64,000 nt of DNA from Hyphomicrobiales bacterium (lineage in GTDB: Bacteria; Pseudomonadota; Alphaproteobacteria; Rhizobiales; Rhizobiaceae): assembly GCA_900473175.1 (NCBI GenBank), contig UCKM01000013.1:275799-339798 (forward strand). The letters are read 5' to 3'. Under the pieces are notes generated by a model. That model had not been told where the DNA came from. It did not search any database and saw only the letters and a list, made by a program, of their open reading frames with translations. Positions 41,822 to 50,914 of the stretch are shown here, piece by piece; position 1 is the stretch's first letter; every line of letters starts with the position of its first letter. The translations under genes were made by a program, and so were the position numbers.

Positions 41822-42928
41822 GTGCATATCGAAACCATAAAAGCCTATAGCCTCATGCAGCCATTCGTTGATGGTCGCTACAACATGTCGAAGGGGCGCG
41901 GCGCCGATGGCTTCGACGCGGTCCTCGTCTCCATCACCTCGAATACCGGATTGACCGGGTGGGGCGAAATGGCGCCGCTCGGAAATTTCTATTCCGCTGC
42001 CTTCGCCGCCGGGGCAAGGGCAGGGGTTGTGGAAATCGCCCCCCATCTCCTCGGTCAGGATCCGCGTGCACTGGCGCAGATCAACAGATTGATGGATACC
42101 GTCTTCAAGGGCCACCCCTACATCAAGTCTGCGCTCGACATGGCCTGTTGCGATCTTGCTGCCAGAGCTGCCGACGTCCCGCTCGTGACAATGCTCGGCG
42201 GCCGGGAGGGCGACATGGCCGATCTCTACAAGGTCGTCACCCATGGCTCGGTCGAGACGATGATCGCCAATGCCAAGCGGATCGTTGCCGAGGGCTATCA
42301 CCGCCTGCAGGTCAAGGTGGGCGGCAAGGTGCACGACGACATTGAAAGGGTTGCAGCTGTCGCCGCCGCGGTTCCGAAGGGGACGGTGATCTTCTGTGAC
42401 GCCAATGCCGGATGGACAGCCTACCAGGCACGGCAGTTCGTCGATGCGACGCGGGACATCGACTACACGATGGAGCAGCCCTGTGTATCGATCGATGATT
42501 GCGTTTCGGTCCGGCGCTCGCTCAACAAACCGATGGTCCTCGATGAATCCGTGACCTCTCTTGAGGAAATGCTGGATATCCATCGCAAGGGCGCCGCGGA
42601 CGGGCTGACACTGAAGATATCGCGCCTTGGCGGCGTGACAAAGACGCGGCAGATCCGGGACCTTGCAGTCGATCTTGGCTTCATGGTGACGGTCGAGGAT
42701 ACCGGCGGAGCTGAGGTTGATACTGCCGCCATGGCACACCTTTCACTTTCGACACCCGAGGAACGGCGTCTGCATGCGATCGCCTTCCACGAATGGGTTA
42801 CGATCCGCACCGCCAGGAACGCGCCGCCAGTCGTCGGCAGTCGCATGGGCATCCCCGATGGTCCGGGGCTCGGCATCGACGTCGATCCGGACCTCCTCGG
42901 AAAACCTTTCCTCGATCTGAGCCGCTGA
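41822..42928 (+). CDS. mandelate racemase/muconate lactonizing family enzyme 1
   Basis: The 368-residue enzyme belongs to the enolase superfamily, MLE subgroup. The capping domain holds MQPFVDGRYNMSKGRGADGF; the barrel shows a base Lys in YHRLQVKVGGKVHDD, the metal ligands in FCDANAGWTAYQ (Asp), YTMEQPCVSI (Glu) and VLDESVTSLEEM (Asp), and the opposite Lys in LTLKISRLGGVTKT. GTG 41822 gives the family start (HIETIKAYSLMQPF); the frame before it is part of the GntR gene's overlap. Such enzymes include hydroxyproline-betaine epimerases and cis-3-hydroxyproline dehydratases, which this resembles; the exact substrate is inference. Confidence 0.85.
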   Translation: MHIETIKAYSLMQPFVDGRYNMSKGRGADGFDAVLVSITSNTGLTGWGEMAPLGNFYSAAFAAGARAGVVEIAPHLLGQDPRALAQINRLMDTVFKGHPYIKSALDMACCDLAARAADVPLVTMLGGREGDMADLYKVVTHGSVETMIANAKRIVAEGYHRLQVKVGGKVHDDIERVAAVAAAVPKGTVIFCDANAGWTAYQARQFVDATRDIDYTMEQPCVSIDDCVSVRRSLNKPMVLDESVTSLEEMLDIHRKGAADGLTLKISRLGGVTKTRQIRDLAVDLGFMVTVEDTGGAEVDTAAMAHLSLSTPEERRLHAIAFHEWVTIRTARNAPPVVGSRMGIPDGPGLGIDVDPDLLGKPFLDLSR

Positions 42929-42929
42929 T

Positions 42930-44114
42930 ATGAAAATTCGCCGCATCACAGCAACGCCGATCAACCTCACGCTCGAGGCGCCCTATGTCTGGGTATTCGG
43001 CGAGCTCGATGGTTTCTCGCCGACGATCGTCGAGGTTGAAACCGATGACGGCCTTGTCGGCCTTGGCGAGGCGCCAAGCTCTGCGGCAGCGGCGATTATC
43101 ACCGACGTGCTGGCGCCGCGTCTGATCGGGCGCGATCCGATCGACGTCGCCGGCGCTGAAAATGTCTGCCTGCCGTTCTGGACCGGGGTTCAAAGCATCA
43201 ATGACCGCAATCGCATCATGGCATTCGGTGCGATCGAAATGGCGCTGTGGGATTTGCGCGGCAAGGCCTGGAACCAGCCGCTCTATCAATTGCTTGGCGG
43301 TGCTGTTCGCAAGGAAATACCCTTTACCGACTATTTCTCGCTGCGTAGTGATGGACCTGCGAGGTTTGGCGAGAAAACGCCGCAAGAAGTTGCCGAGTAT
43401 TGTGTCGAGTTGCACGAGACATACGGTACAACTTTCTTCGAAGGAAAGTTCTCGACCGACGATCCGAAGACCTCGCTGAAAATGCTCGAGCTCATTCGCA
43501 AATTGCTCGGCGACGACGTGATGCTGCGAATTGATTCCAACCAAGCTTATTCCCTTGCAACCGCGCGGCAACTTGTGCGACCGTTAGAACAACTGAACGT
43601 CCGCAACTGGGAAGATCCCGTCGCGACAATCGAGGAAATGCGTGAATTGCGCCGCCATTGTTCGATACCGTTCTCCACCCATAATATCGACATTGCCCGT
43701 GCCACCGAATTGCGGGTTCCTGACGCGATTGTCGGCAATCCGGCGATACATGGTGGTATTGGACGCCTGATCCGTTTCATTGGCGCCTGCGAACATGCCG
43801 CCATCGATTTCTGGTGCTATAGTGGTGACTCCGGTATCGGCAGCGCCGCCTACCTGCATTTGTGTGCGGCGCTCGGCTGGATCAGGGAGCCGAACCAGTC
43901 GCTCTTTCGGATGCAGACGACGGATGTCATTGAAGAGGGGCCGTTTTCGCCGCGAAACAATGTCGTTCCTGTGCCAGAAGGCCCCGGCCTCGGGGTTACA
44001 CTATCGCGGGACAGATTGGCTGCCTGCCATCAGGACTACGTCGATGGCGGCCCGAAGAACAAGTATCACGATCCGGCAAAGCCCGGTACATACCGGCGCC
44101 TGCCGTTGAACTGA
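42930..44114 (+). CDS. mandelate racemase/muconate lactonizing family enzyme 2
   Basis: The 394-residue product is a second enolase-superfamily enzyme. It shows VEVETDDGLVGLGEAPSS, the metal ligands in LRIDSNQAYSLATARQLV (Asp) and VRNWEDPVATIEEMR (Glu), and a third site in PFSTHNIDIARATELR, where Asn replaces the usual Asp/Glu as in glucarate dehydratase. FFEGKFSTDDPK supplies one Lys. So it is nearer the glucarate-dehydratase branch, which dehydrates hydroxy acids. It begins one base after the first enzyme's stop codon. Substrate unknown. Confidence 0.82.
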   Translation: MKIRRITATPINLTLEAPYVWVFGELDGFSPTIVEVETDDGLVGLGEAPSSAAAAIITDVLAPRLIGRDPIDVAGAENVCLPFWTGVQSINDRNRIMAFGAIEMALWDLRGKAWNQPLYQLLGGAVRKEIPFTDYFSLRSDGPARFGEKTPQEVAEYCVELHETYGTTFFEGKFSTDDPKTSLKMLELIRKLLGDDVMLRIDSNQAYSLATARQLVRPLEQLNVRNWEDPVATIEEMRELRRHCSIPFSTHNIDIARATELRVPDAIVGNPAIHGGIGRLIRFIGACEHAAIDFWCYSGDSGIGSAAYLHLCAALGWIREPNQSLFRMQTTDVIEEGPFSPRNNVVPVPEGPGLGVTLSRDRLAACHQDYVDGGPKNKYHDPAKPGTYRRLPLN

Positions 44115-44279
44115 GGGAGAATATTGCCGACTGCCGACCCGGCGCCAAGACCGGGCGATGAACGGAGGAGATGAATTCCAGTTTTGCCGGACACGGACGA
44201 TCCGGCAATGTGGCGACCAGGAGCGCTGTTGAAATCATCGTCCGGCAAGAATCATAATCCAGGGGAAAGAGCAGAAGCC

Positions 44280-45941
44280 ATGAAGAACTACAAGATCCTT
44301 GATATGCTCCGGCGTGACCGGACCGACCTCGAAAACCATCTGATCGACGGGCTCGTTGATGGAAGGGTGAGCCGCCGCGAATTCATCCGTCACGGCAGTC
44401 TGCTGGGGCTGTCGCTGCCTTTCCTCGGAAGCGTCGGCTTTGCCGCCGGTCTCGGTGGCTTGCCAAGCCTTGCCCGGGCGCAGGGCAAGCCTGGCGCGAC
44501 CATCCGCGTTGCAAGCAGCGTTCCCGCAGCGGCTATCGAGCCGGTCAGCGTTGCTGACGCCGGTGGCCTCCTGATGTTGCAGCAGGTCGGCGAATTCCTC
44601 TGTCTCGATGGTCCGGACCTGGTCCTGAAGCCGATGCTTGCCGAAAGCTGGAAGCCGAACGACAAGGGCGACGTCTGGACGTTCAAGCTGCGCAAGGGCG
44701 TCAAGTTCCACAGCGGCGGCGAGATGAAGGCCGATGACGTTGTGGCAAGTATCGACCGCCTCGCCGATCCAAAGAATTCGTCCAATGCTTTGTCGGTATT
44801 TACCGGCTACCTGCAAAAAGGTGCGACAAAGAAGGTCGACGACTATACGGTCGAGTTCCACCTCGATGCACCCAACGGCAACTTCCCGTACATGGTGTCA
44901 TCCGACAACTACAACGCGATCATCATTCCCGCGGACTACAAGGGCGACTTCGAAAAGACGTTCAACGGAACCGGACCGTTCAAGCTGGAAAAGTACACGC
45001 CGAAAGTCGGCGCCTCTTTTGTCAGGAATGATGACTATTGGGGTGAAAAGGCACTGCCGGACCGCACCGAGTTCACATTCTTTGGCGATATCCAGCCGAT
45101 GATCCTTGCGCTTCAGGGCAGGCAGGTCGATGTTATCAACCAGCTCCCGGTTCTGGCTGGCGTTGCGCTGCTCAACGACCCGAATGTCGACATCCTCAGC
45201 TTGAAATCGGTGGCACACCAGCAGGTGCACATGCGTACCGACATGGACCCGTTCAAGGATCCGCGCGTTCGCCGTGCAATCGCTCTCAGCCTCGACCGGA
45301 ACAAGCTGCAGAAGGGGTTGATGCGTGGCCGGGCCGCATTGGGCAATGACAGCCCGTTCGCCGCAGTCTATCCCTCGTCCGATCCGACTGTTCCCCAGCG
45401 CCAGCAGGATCTGAAGCAGGCCAAGGAGTTGATGGAAGCAGCGGGCGTCGGCAAGGGCTTCAAAGTCACGCTGACGACCGAGCGCTATCTCGAAATTCCG
45501 GAATACGCAGTGCTTATCCAGAACGCCGTCAAGGAAATCGGCATTACGCTTGATCTCAACATTCTTGATCAGGGTGCCTACTACGGCGATGCCGTCTTCG
45601 GCAAGTCGAACTGGCTCGACTCAGTAATGGGTATTACCGACTATGGCCATCGCGGCGTGCCGAATGTCTACCTGTCGGCTCCCCTGAAGAGTGAAGGCAC
45701 CTGGAACTCGGCGCACTTCAAGAACAAGGATTATGACACGCTTGCTTCAAGCTACATCGCAGCCCTCGATCTCGAAGCGCAGAAGCAGACCGCTGGCAAG
45801 ATCCAGCGCCTGTTGCTCGAAGAAACGCCGGTCATCTTCGGCTATTTCTTCGACTTCCTGACGGCCACGGCCAAGGGGGTAACAGGCGTACAGCCGACGG
45901 CGATGTCGCAGAACTATCTCGACCGCGCGTCGAAAGCCTGA
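44280..45941 (+). CDS. ABC transporter substrate-binding protein, peptide type (Tat signal)
   Basis: The 553-residue protein is an SBP_bac_5-type (peptide/opine/nickel) binding protein. The N-terminus carries a twin-arginine signal: SRREFIRHGSLLG (Arg32, Arg33) and a hydrophobic stretch ending near SLARAQG, so it may be exported folded by the Tat system. The mature chain has LKPMLAESWKPNDKGDVWTF, LRKGVKFHSGGEMKADDVVA and FKDPRVRRAIALSLDRNKLQ. It probably binds an amino-acid or small peptide-like compound. ATG 44280 follows AGGGGAAAGAG. A hairpin follows the gene. Confidence 0.9.
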   Translation: MKNYKILDMLRRDRTDLENHLIDGLVDGRVSRREFIRHGSLLGLSLPFLGSVGFAAGLGGLPSLARAQGKPGATIRVASSVPAAAIEPVSVADAGGLLMLQQVGEFLCLDGPDLVLKPMLAESWKPNDKGDVWTFKLRKGVKFHSGGEMKADDVVASIDRLADPKNSSNALSVFTGYLQKGATKKVDDYTVEFHLDAPNGNFPYMVSSDNYNAIIIPADYKGDFEKTFNGTGPFKLEKYTPKVGASFVRNDDYWGEKALPDRTEFTFFGDIQPMILALQGRQVDVINQLPVLAGVALLNDPNVDILSLKSVAHQQVHMRTDMDPFKDPRVRRAIALSLDRNKLQKGLMRGRAALGNDSPFAAVYPSSDPTVPQRQQDLKQAKELMEAAGVGKGFKVTLTTERYLEIPEYAVLIQNAVKEIGITLDLNILDQGAYYGDAVFGKSNWLDSVMGITDYGHRGVPNVYLSAPLKSEGTWNSAHFKNKDYDTLASSYIAALDLEAQKQTAGKIQRLLLEETPVIFGYFFDFLTATAKGVTGVQPTAMSQNYLDRASKA

Positions 45942-45967
45942 CGAGGAGGGAACGGACATCCTGTAAC

Positions 45968-45995
45968 AGCCAGCTCTACAGACGTAGAGCTGGCT
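45968..45995 (+). promoter_or_regulatory. intercistronic stem-loop between SBP and permease genes
   Basis: AGCCAGCTCTAC and GTAGAGCTGGCT form a perfect 12-base-pair stem around AGAC. There is no T run. It lies 27 bases after the SBP stop codon and just before the ribosome-binding site of the permease, so it likely stabilises the SBP message or reduces read-through. Confidence 0.7.
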
Positions 45996-46013
45996 AACGA
46001 AGGAGCACAGGCC

Positions 46014-46967
46014 ATTCTTTCATTCCTGCTCAAGCGCATTGCGCTGTCTGTTGTAACGCTGTTTCTGCTCAGTATCATGGTGTTTCTGGGAGGTCAGGTT
46101 TTGCCCGGAAATGTGGGGCGCGCCATTTTGGGGCCGCTTGCTGACCAGCGTGCTGTCGATGTACTGAACCATTCCCTTGGTCTCGATCGCCCGCTTCTGG
46201 TGCAATACTGGGATTGGATTTCGCATTTTGTTCAAGGAGATATGGGGACATCCTATATTTTCCGCGCACCCGTCGCGCCATTCGTGATCGATGCCTTGGG
46301 CAATTCCATGAAGCTTGCATTGGTTGCCTTCGTCATGGTCGTGCCCTTGGGGATCCTCGGGGGCATCATTGCCGCCTTGAACGTCAATCGGCCGATCGAT
46401 CGCATCATCAGTCTTGGCGGACTGTCGGCGACTGTATTGCCGGAATTCGTCACCGGCATCATCTTCATTCTCATATTCGGCGTCTGGTTGAACTGGCTGC
46501 CAATCGCTGCTGTCTGGCCCGAGGGCGCCGGATTTTTCACCCAGATCTATTATCTGATCCTGCCGGCCCTGCCGCTGTTTCTGGTGCTGTTCGGCTATAT
46601 CGCCCGGATGGCGCGCTCCGGGATGATCGAGGCGCTTGATGCAGACTACACGCGAACCGCCGTGCTCAAGGGCCTTCCGTGGCGCACGGTCATCTGGCGG
46701 CATGTCCTGCGCAATGCGCTGCTTCCGACGATAACCGTCATAGCCACGCAAACGGGCTATCTTATAGGCGGGCTCGTCGTGGTTGAGACCCTGTTTCGCT
46801 ACCAAGGCATTGGCTCGCTGATCTTCACCGCCGCACGCGGCAAGGATTTCCCCATCCTCGAGGCCGGAATATTGACAATCGGCATCGTTTATTCCGTCGC
46901 CACACTCGTTGCCGATCTTCTCTACTCGGTGCTTAACCCACGTATTCGACTGGGGACGGATCAATGA
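46014..46967 (+). CDS. ABC transporter permease (DppB type), probable ATT start
   Basis: The membrane protein is 317 residues if it begins with ATT at 46014. The sequence then reads, after the start, LSFLLKRIALSVVTLFLLSI, the normal first helix of DppB-type permeases, with AGGAG eight bases upstream. No ATG, GTG or TTG exists in frame near there; the next ATG (46077) would remove most of the first helix. So an AUU start is the simplest reading, with a mutated ATG as alternative. Further features are VDVLNHSLGLDRPLLVQYWD, the loop TAVLKGLPWRTVIWRHVLRN with the EAA-like motif, and VVETLFRYQGIGSLIFTAAR. The stop overlaps the next gene. Confidence 0.85.
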   Translation: MLSFLLKRIALSVVTLFLLSIMVFLGGQVLPGNVGRAILGPLADQRAVDVLNHSLGLDRPLLVQYWDWISHFVQGDMGTSYIFRAPVAPFVIDALGNSMKLALVAFVMVVPLGILGGIIAALNVNRPIDRIISLGGLSATVLPEFVTGIIFILIFGVWLNWLPIAAVWPEGAGFFTQIYYLILPALPLFLVLFGYIARMARSGMIEALDADYTRTAVLKGLPWRTVIWRHVLRNALLPTITVIATQTGYLIGGLVVVETLFRYQGIGSLIFTAARGKDFPILEAGILTIGIVYSVATLVADLLYSVLNPRIRLGTDQ

Positions 46968-47845
46968 CAGCAATCGACGTCAAGCAACCCGAATTGCCGG
47001 CCGCGAATGCCAATCGCAGCCCCGTGACCGAGGTTTTGATCTCACTTAGTCGCTCGGGATCGTTCCTGACAGGGCTTGTGATCCTGCTCTTCTGGATTGT
47101 CTGCGCGCTCTTCGGCGAACATTTCACGCCCTATGATCCGCTCGCGGACGATATCATCAACGCGCTCATGCCGCCCTCGGCCGACAATTGGTTCGGCACG
47201 GATCAGCTCGGGCGCGACGTCTTCTCCCGCGTCATCGTTGGATCGCGGGACATCTTGACTGTTGCACCACTCGCCACACTTCTGGCGACCGTAGCGGGTA
47301 CCACGCTCGGCCTCTTTACCGGTTACTTTCGCGGTCTGGTCGATGACATCATCAGCCGCATCCTCGAGGCGTTCATGGCGATCCCCGTGGTGATCGTTGC
47401 GCTCCTTGCCATCGTTGCGCTCGGGACATCGAAATCCACGGTGATCATCGTCATCGGCCTGAGCTTCGCGCCGATCATCGCCCGCACCGTTCGCTCGGCG
47501 GTTCTTTCCGAACGTGAGCTGGACTACGTGGCCGCCGCGCAGCTGCGGCGGGAAAGCGCGCTGCACACCATGTTCGTCGAGATCTTGCCGAACGTCATCC
47601 CGCCGATCCTCGTTGAAACCACGGTGCGGCTCGGCTACGCGATCTTCGCGGTCGCGACGCTGAGCTTCATGGGCTTCGGCATCCAGCCACCGTCGCCGGA
47701 TTGGGGCCTCAGCATTTCCAGCAACTACGGCATGATCGGCGGCGGATTCTGGTGGACGGTGCTCTTCGACGCACTTGCCATCGCGTCACTCGTTATCGGC
47801 GTCAATCTGGTGGCCGACGGTGTACAGGGAGCGCTCAATGATTGA
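46964..47845 (+). CDS. ABC transporter permease (DppC type)
   Basis: This 293-residue inner-membrane permease has a short N-terminal tail and six membrane segments: GSFLTGLVILLFWIVCALFG, IPVVIVALLAIVALGTSKST, and FDALAIASLVIGVNLVADG. It has the DppC-type NWFGTDQLGRDVFSRVIVGS and an EAA-type loop in ELDYVAAAQLRRESALHTMF. It pairs with the gene before it to form the channel. It starts at ATG 46964, overlapping the preceding stop by four bases. Confidence 0.92.
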   Translation: MTAIDVKQPELPAANANRSPVTEVLISLSRSGSFLTGLVILLFWIVCALFGEHFTPYDPLADDIINALMPPSADNWFGTDQLGRDVFSRVIVGSRDILTVAPLATLLATVAGTTLGLFTGYFRGLVDDIISRILEAFMAIPVVIVALLAIVALGTSKSTVIIVIGLSFAPIIARTVRSAVLSERELDYVAAAQLRRESALHTMFVEILPNVIPPILVETTVRLGYAIFAVATLSFMGFGIQPPSPDWGLSISSNYGMIGGGFWWTVLFDALAIASLVIGVNLVADGVQGALND

Positions 47846-49880
47846 CACTTCCACTGGCCCCAATGCGCTTGAATTGCATCACCTCTCCGTTGCCTACCGC
47901 GTCGGCCGGCGCAACAGGGCGGTCCTGCGCGATCTCAGCCTGACGATTCGTGCCGGCGAGGCCTATGGGCTTGTCGGCGAATCCGGCTGTGGCAAATCCA
48001 CTGTGGCTCTGTCCGTGGTGCGCTATCTGCCAAGGAACGGCGTGATTACCGCAGGCGAAATTTCGCTTGCCGGCCACGATGTCATGAAGCTCGACCATGA
48101 GGCGCTGCGCCGGATGCGTGCCGAAAGTGTCTCCATGGTCTATCAGGACCCGGGCAAGGCGCTTAATCCGTCGATCCGCATCGGACGCCAGCTGACGGAA
48201 ATCTTCGAGTTGCGCGGCATTTCGGGGCAGGCGGCGGTGGATAGGGCGATCTCCATGCTCAATCGGGTGCGCATCTCCGATCCGGTACGGGTGATGCAGC
48301 GCTATCCACATCAGCTTTCTGGCGGCATGCAGCAGCGCGTCGGCATAGCCATGGCGCTTGCCAATGATCCGACGATGCTCATCCTCGACGAGCCAACGAC
48401 GGGACTTGACGCGACCGTCGAGGCGGAGGTTCTCGACCTCATCGCCAAGCTGCGTCAGGAACTGTCGGCCTCCATTCTTTTCATCAGCCACAACCTCGCC
48501 GTCGTCTCGCGCATGTGCGACCGGGTGGGTGTTCTCTATGCAGGCATGCTGGTGGAGGAGGGGCCAACGGAGGAAGTGTTCAACAATCCACGCCATCCTT
48601 ATACGGTGGCGCTGTTGCGCTGCCTGCCGCGCGGCGGTCAACGCAAGGATCAGATTCGCCTCGACACCATCCCGGGCTTCCTGCCTTCCCCCGGGGCGCA
48701 AATCAGCGGCTGCCCCTTTGCCGACCGCTGTGCGCTCGCCGATAGTCGCTGCCACAACGAGCTGCCGCTGCTGCATGATCTCGGCGGACGACTGTCCCGC
48801 TGTCACTACCATGAGAGGGCGCAGGACCTTCCACGTACCACTCCGGGCCATATCGCGGCTGCACATGTTGCGGCAGCACCGCAGCCAGTGCTGCGGATCG
48901 AGGGGCTTAACAAAACCTATGCCGCGCACGGCCATGCGCTGCGCGCGGTGAACGATGTTTCGCTCGACCTTATGCCGGGCCAGACGCTCGGCCTTGTCGG
49001 CGAATCCGGTAGCGGCAAGACCACCTTCGCCCGGTTGCTGCTCGGCCTTGTTCCGGCAGATGGCGGCGGAACAATGGAACTCGACGGCAAGACGCTTGCG
49101 TCGAAGCTCGAAAGCCGCAGCGCCGAGCAGGTGAAGGCGATGCAGATCGTCTTCCAGAATCCGGACTCGGCGCTTAATCGGTCGCACTCGATCCGCCACA
49201 TCATGGGCCGTGCATTGCGCACGCTGGCTGGCCTGCGCGGCGCAGCGCAACAGAAGCGCCTGGTCGAGCTGGTGCGTTCGGTCCGCCTCACCGAACGGCA
49301 TCTGAGCGTCAAGCCGCGCCAGCTTTCTGGCGGGTTGAAACAGCGCGTGGCCATCGCCCGCGCCTTTGCCGGCGATCCCCGCATTGTGGTGTGCGACGAA
49401 CCGACGTCAGCGCTCGATGTTTCGGTGCAGGCGGCAATTCTCAATCTGCTCGCCGACCTGCAGACGAAGGAACGCGTCAGCTATATCTTCATCTCGCATG
49501 ATCTGGCCGTCGTCCGTTATCTGTCGGACCAGATTGCCGTACTTTACCTTGGTCGCATCATGGAGATCGGACCGTCCGAGCGTGTGTTCTCGGGGCCGCA
49601 CCATCCCTATACCGAGGCCTTGCTTTCAGCCGTGCCAAAGCTGGACGAGACCGAACCCAGTCGGGTCCGGCTCGACGGCGAGATTCCGAGTGCCATCAAC
49701 CCGCCATCGGGCTGCGTCTTCCATACGCGTTGCCCGCGCAAGATCGGTGCAATCTGCGAGGAACAGGAGCCGCCATTGTTCGAGTCCGAGCCCGGCCACA
49801 AGATCCGGTGCCACATCCCCTTTGAAGAACTGGCCCGACTGCAAAGAAAGACAGACCACATAAACGAGGTGACCGCATGA
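47838..49880 (+). CDS. ABC transporter double ATP-binding protein (DppD-DppF fusion)
   Basis: The 680-residue protein has two ATPase domains. The first has Walker A GLVGESGCGKSTVALS (about residue 43), signature LSGGMQQRVGIAMALANDP and Walker B LILDEPTTGLDATVEAEVL; the second, from about 350, has GLVGESGSGKTTFARL, LSGGLKQRVAIARAFAGDP and VCDEPTSALDVSVQAAIL. Each ends with the oligopeptide-transporter C-terminal extension holding Cys clusters (CPFADRCALADSRC and CVFHTRCPRKIGAIC). It energises the importer encoded by the two permeases. The ATG at 47838 overlaps the preceding gene by eight bases. Confidence 0.93.
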   Translation: MIDTSTGPNALELHHLSVAYRVGRRNRAVLRDLSLTIRAGEAYGLVGESGCGKSTVALSVVRYLPRNGVITAGEISLAGHDVMKLDHEALRRMRAESVSMVYQDPGKALNPSIRIGRQLTEIFELRGISGQAAVDRAISMLNRVRISDPVRVMQRYPHQLSGGMQQRVGIAMALANDPTMLILDEPTTGLDATVEAEVLDLIAKLRQELSASILFISHNLAVVSRMCDRVGVLYAGMLVEEGPTEEVFNNPRHPYTVALLRCLPRGGQRKDQIRLDTIPGFLPSPGAQISGCPFADRCALADSRCHNELPLLHDLGGRLSRCHYHERAQDLPRTTPGHIAAAHVAAAPQPVLRIEGLNKTYAAHGHALRAVNDVSLDLMPGQTLGLVGESGSGKTTFARLLLGLVPADGGGTMELDGKTLASKLESRSAEQVKAMQIVFQNPDSALNRSHSIRHIMGRALRTLAGLRGAAQQKRLVELVRSVRLTERHLSVKPRQLSGGLKQRVAIARAFAGDPRIVVCDEPTSALDVSVQAAILNLLADLQTKERVSYIFISHDLAVVRYLSDQIAVLYLGRIMEIGPSERVFSGPHHPYTEALLSAVPKLDETEPSRVRLDGEIPSAINPPSGCVFHTRCPRKIGAICEEQEPPLFESEPGHKIRCHIPFEELARLQRKTDHINEVTA

Positions 49881-50905
49881 GCGAACAAAGGGTGCTGACA
49901 TATGATGAGATCGCATCTCTTGCGGCGAAAGCCCTGACAGCGTCCAATGTCTCCGCCGAAAATGCCGGCGCCGTAGCGAAGTCGATCGCCGCAGCGGAAC
50001 GTGACGGCCAGGCGATTGTCGGGCTATCCTATCTTCCGACCTATTGCGACCACGCTGCCTGCGGCAAGGTCGACGGCCACGCCCGACCGCACCTCGAAGC
50101 GCTCTCAGGTGTTGTTCTTCGCGTCGACGCCGGCACGGGCTTTGCTCATCCGGCAATCGGGCTAGGCGTGCCGGCGCTGGCGCAGGCAGCGCGGCAATCC
50201 GGAATAGCTGCACTGTCCGTCGGCAATTCCTATGCCTGCGGCTCGCTCGGCTATTTCGTCGAGGAATTGGCTGAGCAGGGGCTCATCGCGCTGATGGCCG
50301 CGAATGCCTCGCCGTCCATAGCGCCATTCGGTGGCAAGACGCCATTCTTCGGGACAAATCCTCTGGCATTCGCCGTTCCGCGCGAGGGCCGTGAACCGCT
50401 CGTCATAGACCAGTCATCGAGCGTCGTCGCCAAGGTCGCCGTCATTGACGCCTATAATCGAGGCGTTGCGCTGCCCGACGGGTGGGCCATCGATGCCGAC
50501 GGCGTTCCGACCAACGATGCCGCAGCGGCGATGCAGGGCAGCCTGCTGTCGATAGGTGGCTACAAGGGGTTCGGTCTCGCTCTGATGGTGGATATCCTTG
50601 CCGCAGGTCTCACGCGATCGCATTGGTCCTATGAAGCCTCGTCCTTCGGAGATTGCGAAGGCGGACCGCCACGTACGGGTCAAATGATCATCGCGCTCGA
50701 TCCGAAACGCTTTGCCGGTCCTGACTTTGCAGCACGGCTCGAGGCTATGCTGGATGCCGCACAGGAAACGCCGGCGGTCCGTCTTCCAGGTGATCGCCGG
50801 CTTCATGCGCGCAAGAAGCACCAGGAGGGTATCCCGGTGCCTGCAGCCGTGGTCGAGACTGTCGAACGCTATGCGCGCGAAGGTTCACCCATGCTTGCTA
50901 TGTAA
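49877..50905 (+). CDS. Ldh2-family NAD(P)H-dependent dehydrogenase/reductase
   Basis: The 342-residue protein belongs to the malate/L-lactate dehydrogenase Ldh2 family, which includes delta-1-piperideine-2-carboxylate and pyrroline-2-carboxylate reductases. It shows LTYDEIASLAAKALTASNVS, FGGKTPFFGTNPLAFAVPRE and YKGFGLALMVDILAAGLTRS, and a catalytic His is probably in VDAGTGFAHPAIG. With the hydroxyproline-type dehydratase upstream it could reduce pyrroline-2-carboxylate to proline; that is inference. It overlaps the ABC gene by four bases and ends the operon. Confidence 0.85.
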   Translation: MSEQRVLTYDEIASLAAKALTASNVSAENAGAVAKSIAAAERDGQAIVGLSYLPTYCDHAACGKVDGHARPHLEALSGVVLRVDAGTGFAHPAIGLGVPALAQAARQSGIAALSVGNSYACGSLGYFVEELAEQGLIALMAANASPSIAPFGGKTPFFGTNPLAFAVPREGREPLVIDQSSSVVAKVAVIDAYNRGVALPDGWAIDADGVPTNDAAAAMQGSLLSIGGYKGFGLALMVDILAAGLTRSHWSYEASSFGDCEGGPPRTGQMIIALDPKRFAGPDFAARLEAMLDAAQETPAVRLPGDRRLHARKKHQEGIPVPAAVVETVERYAREGSPMLAM

Positions 50906-50914
50906 GGTGGAGCG

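Noticed and set aside
46020-46973. 317-codon minus-strand open frame opposite the ABC permease
   Set aside because: It is rich in Asp, Gln, His and Arg, as expected for the antisense of a membrane protein gene; the plus-strand frame has clear permease motifs.
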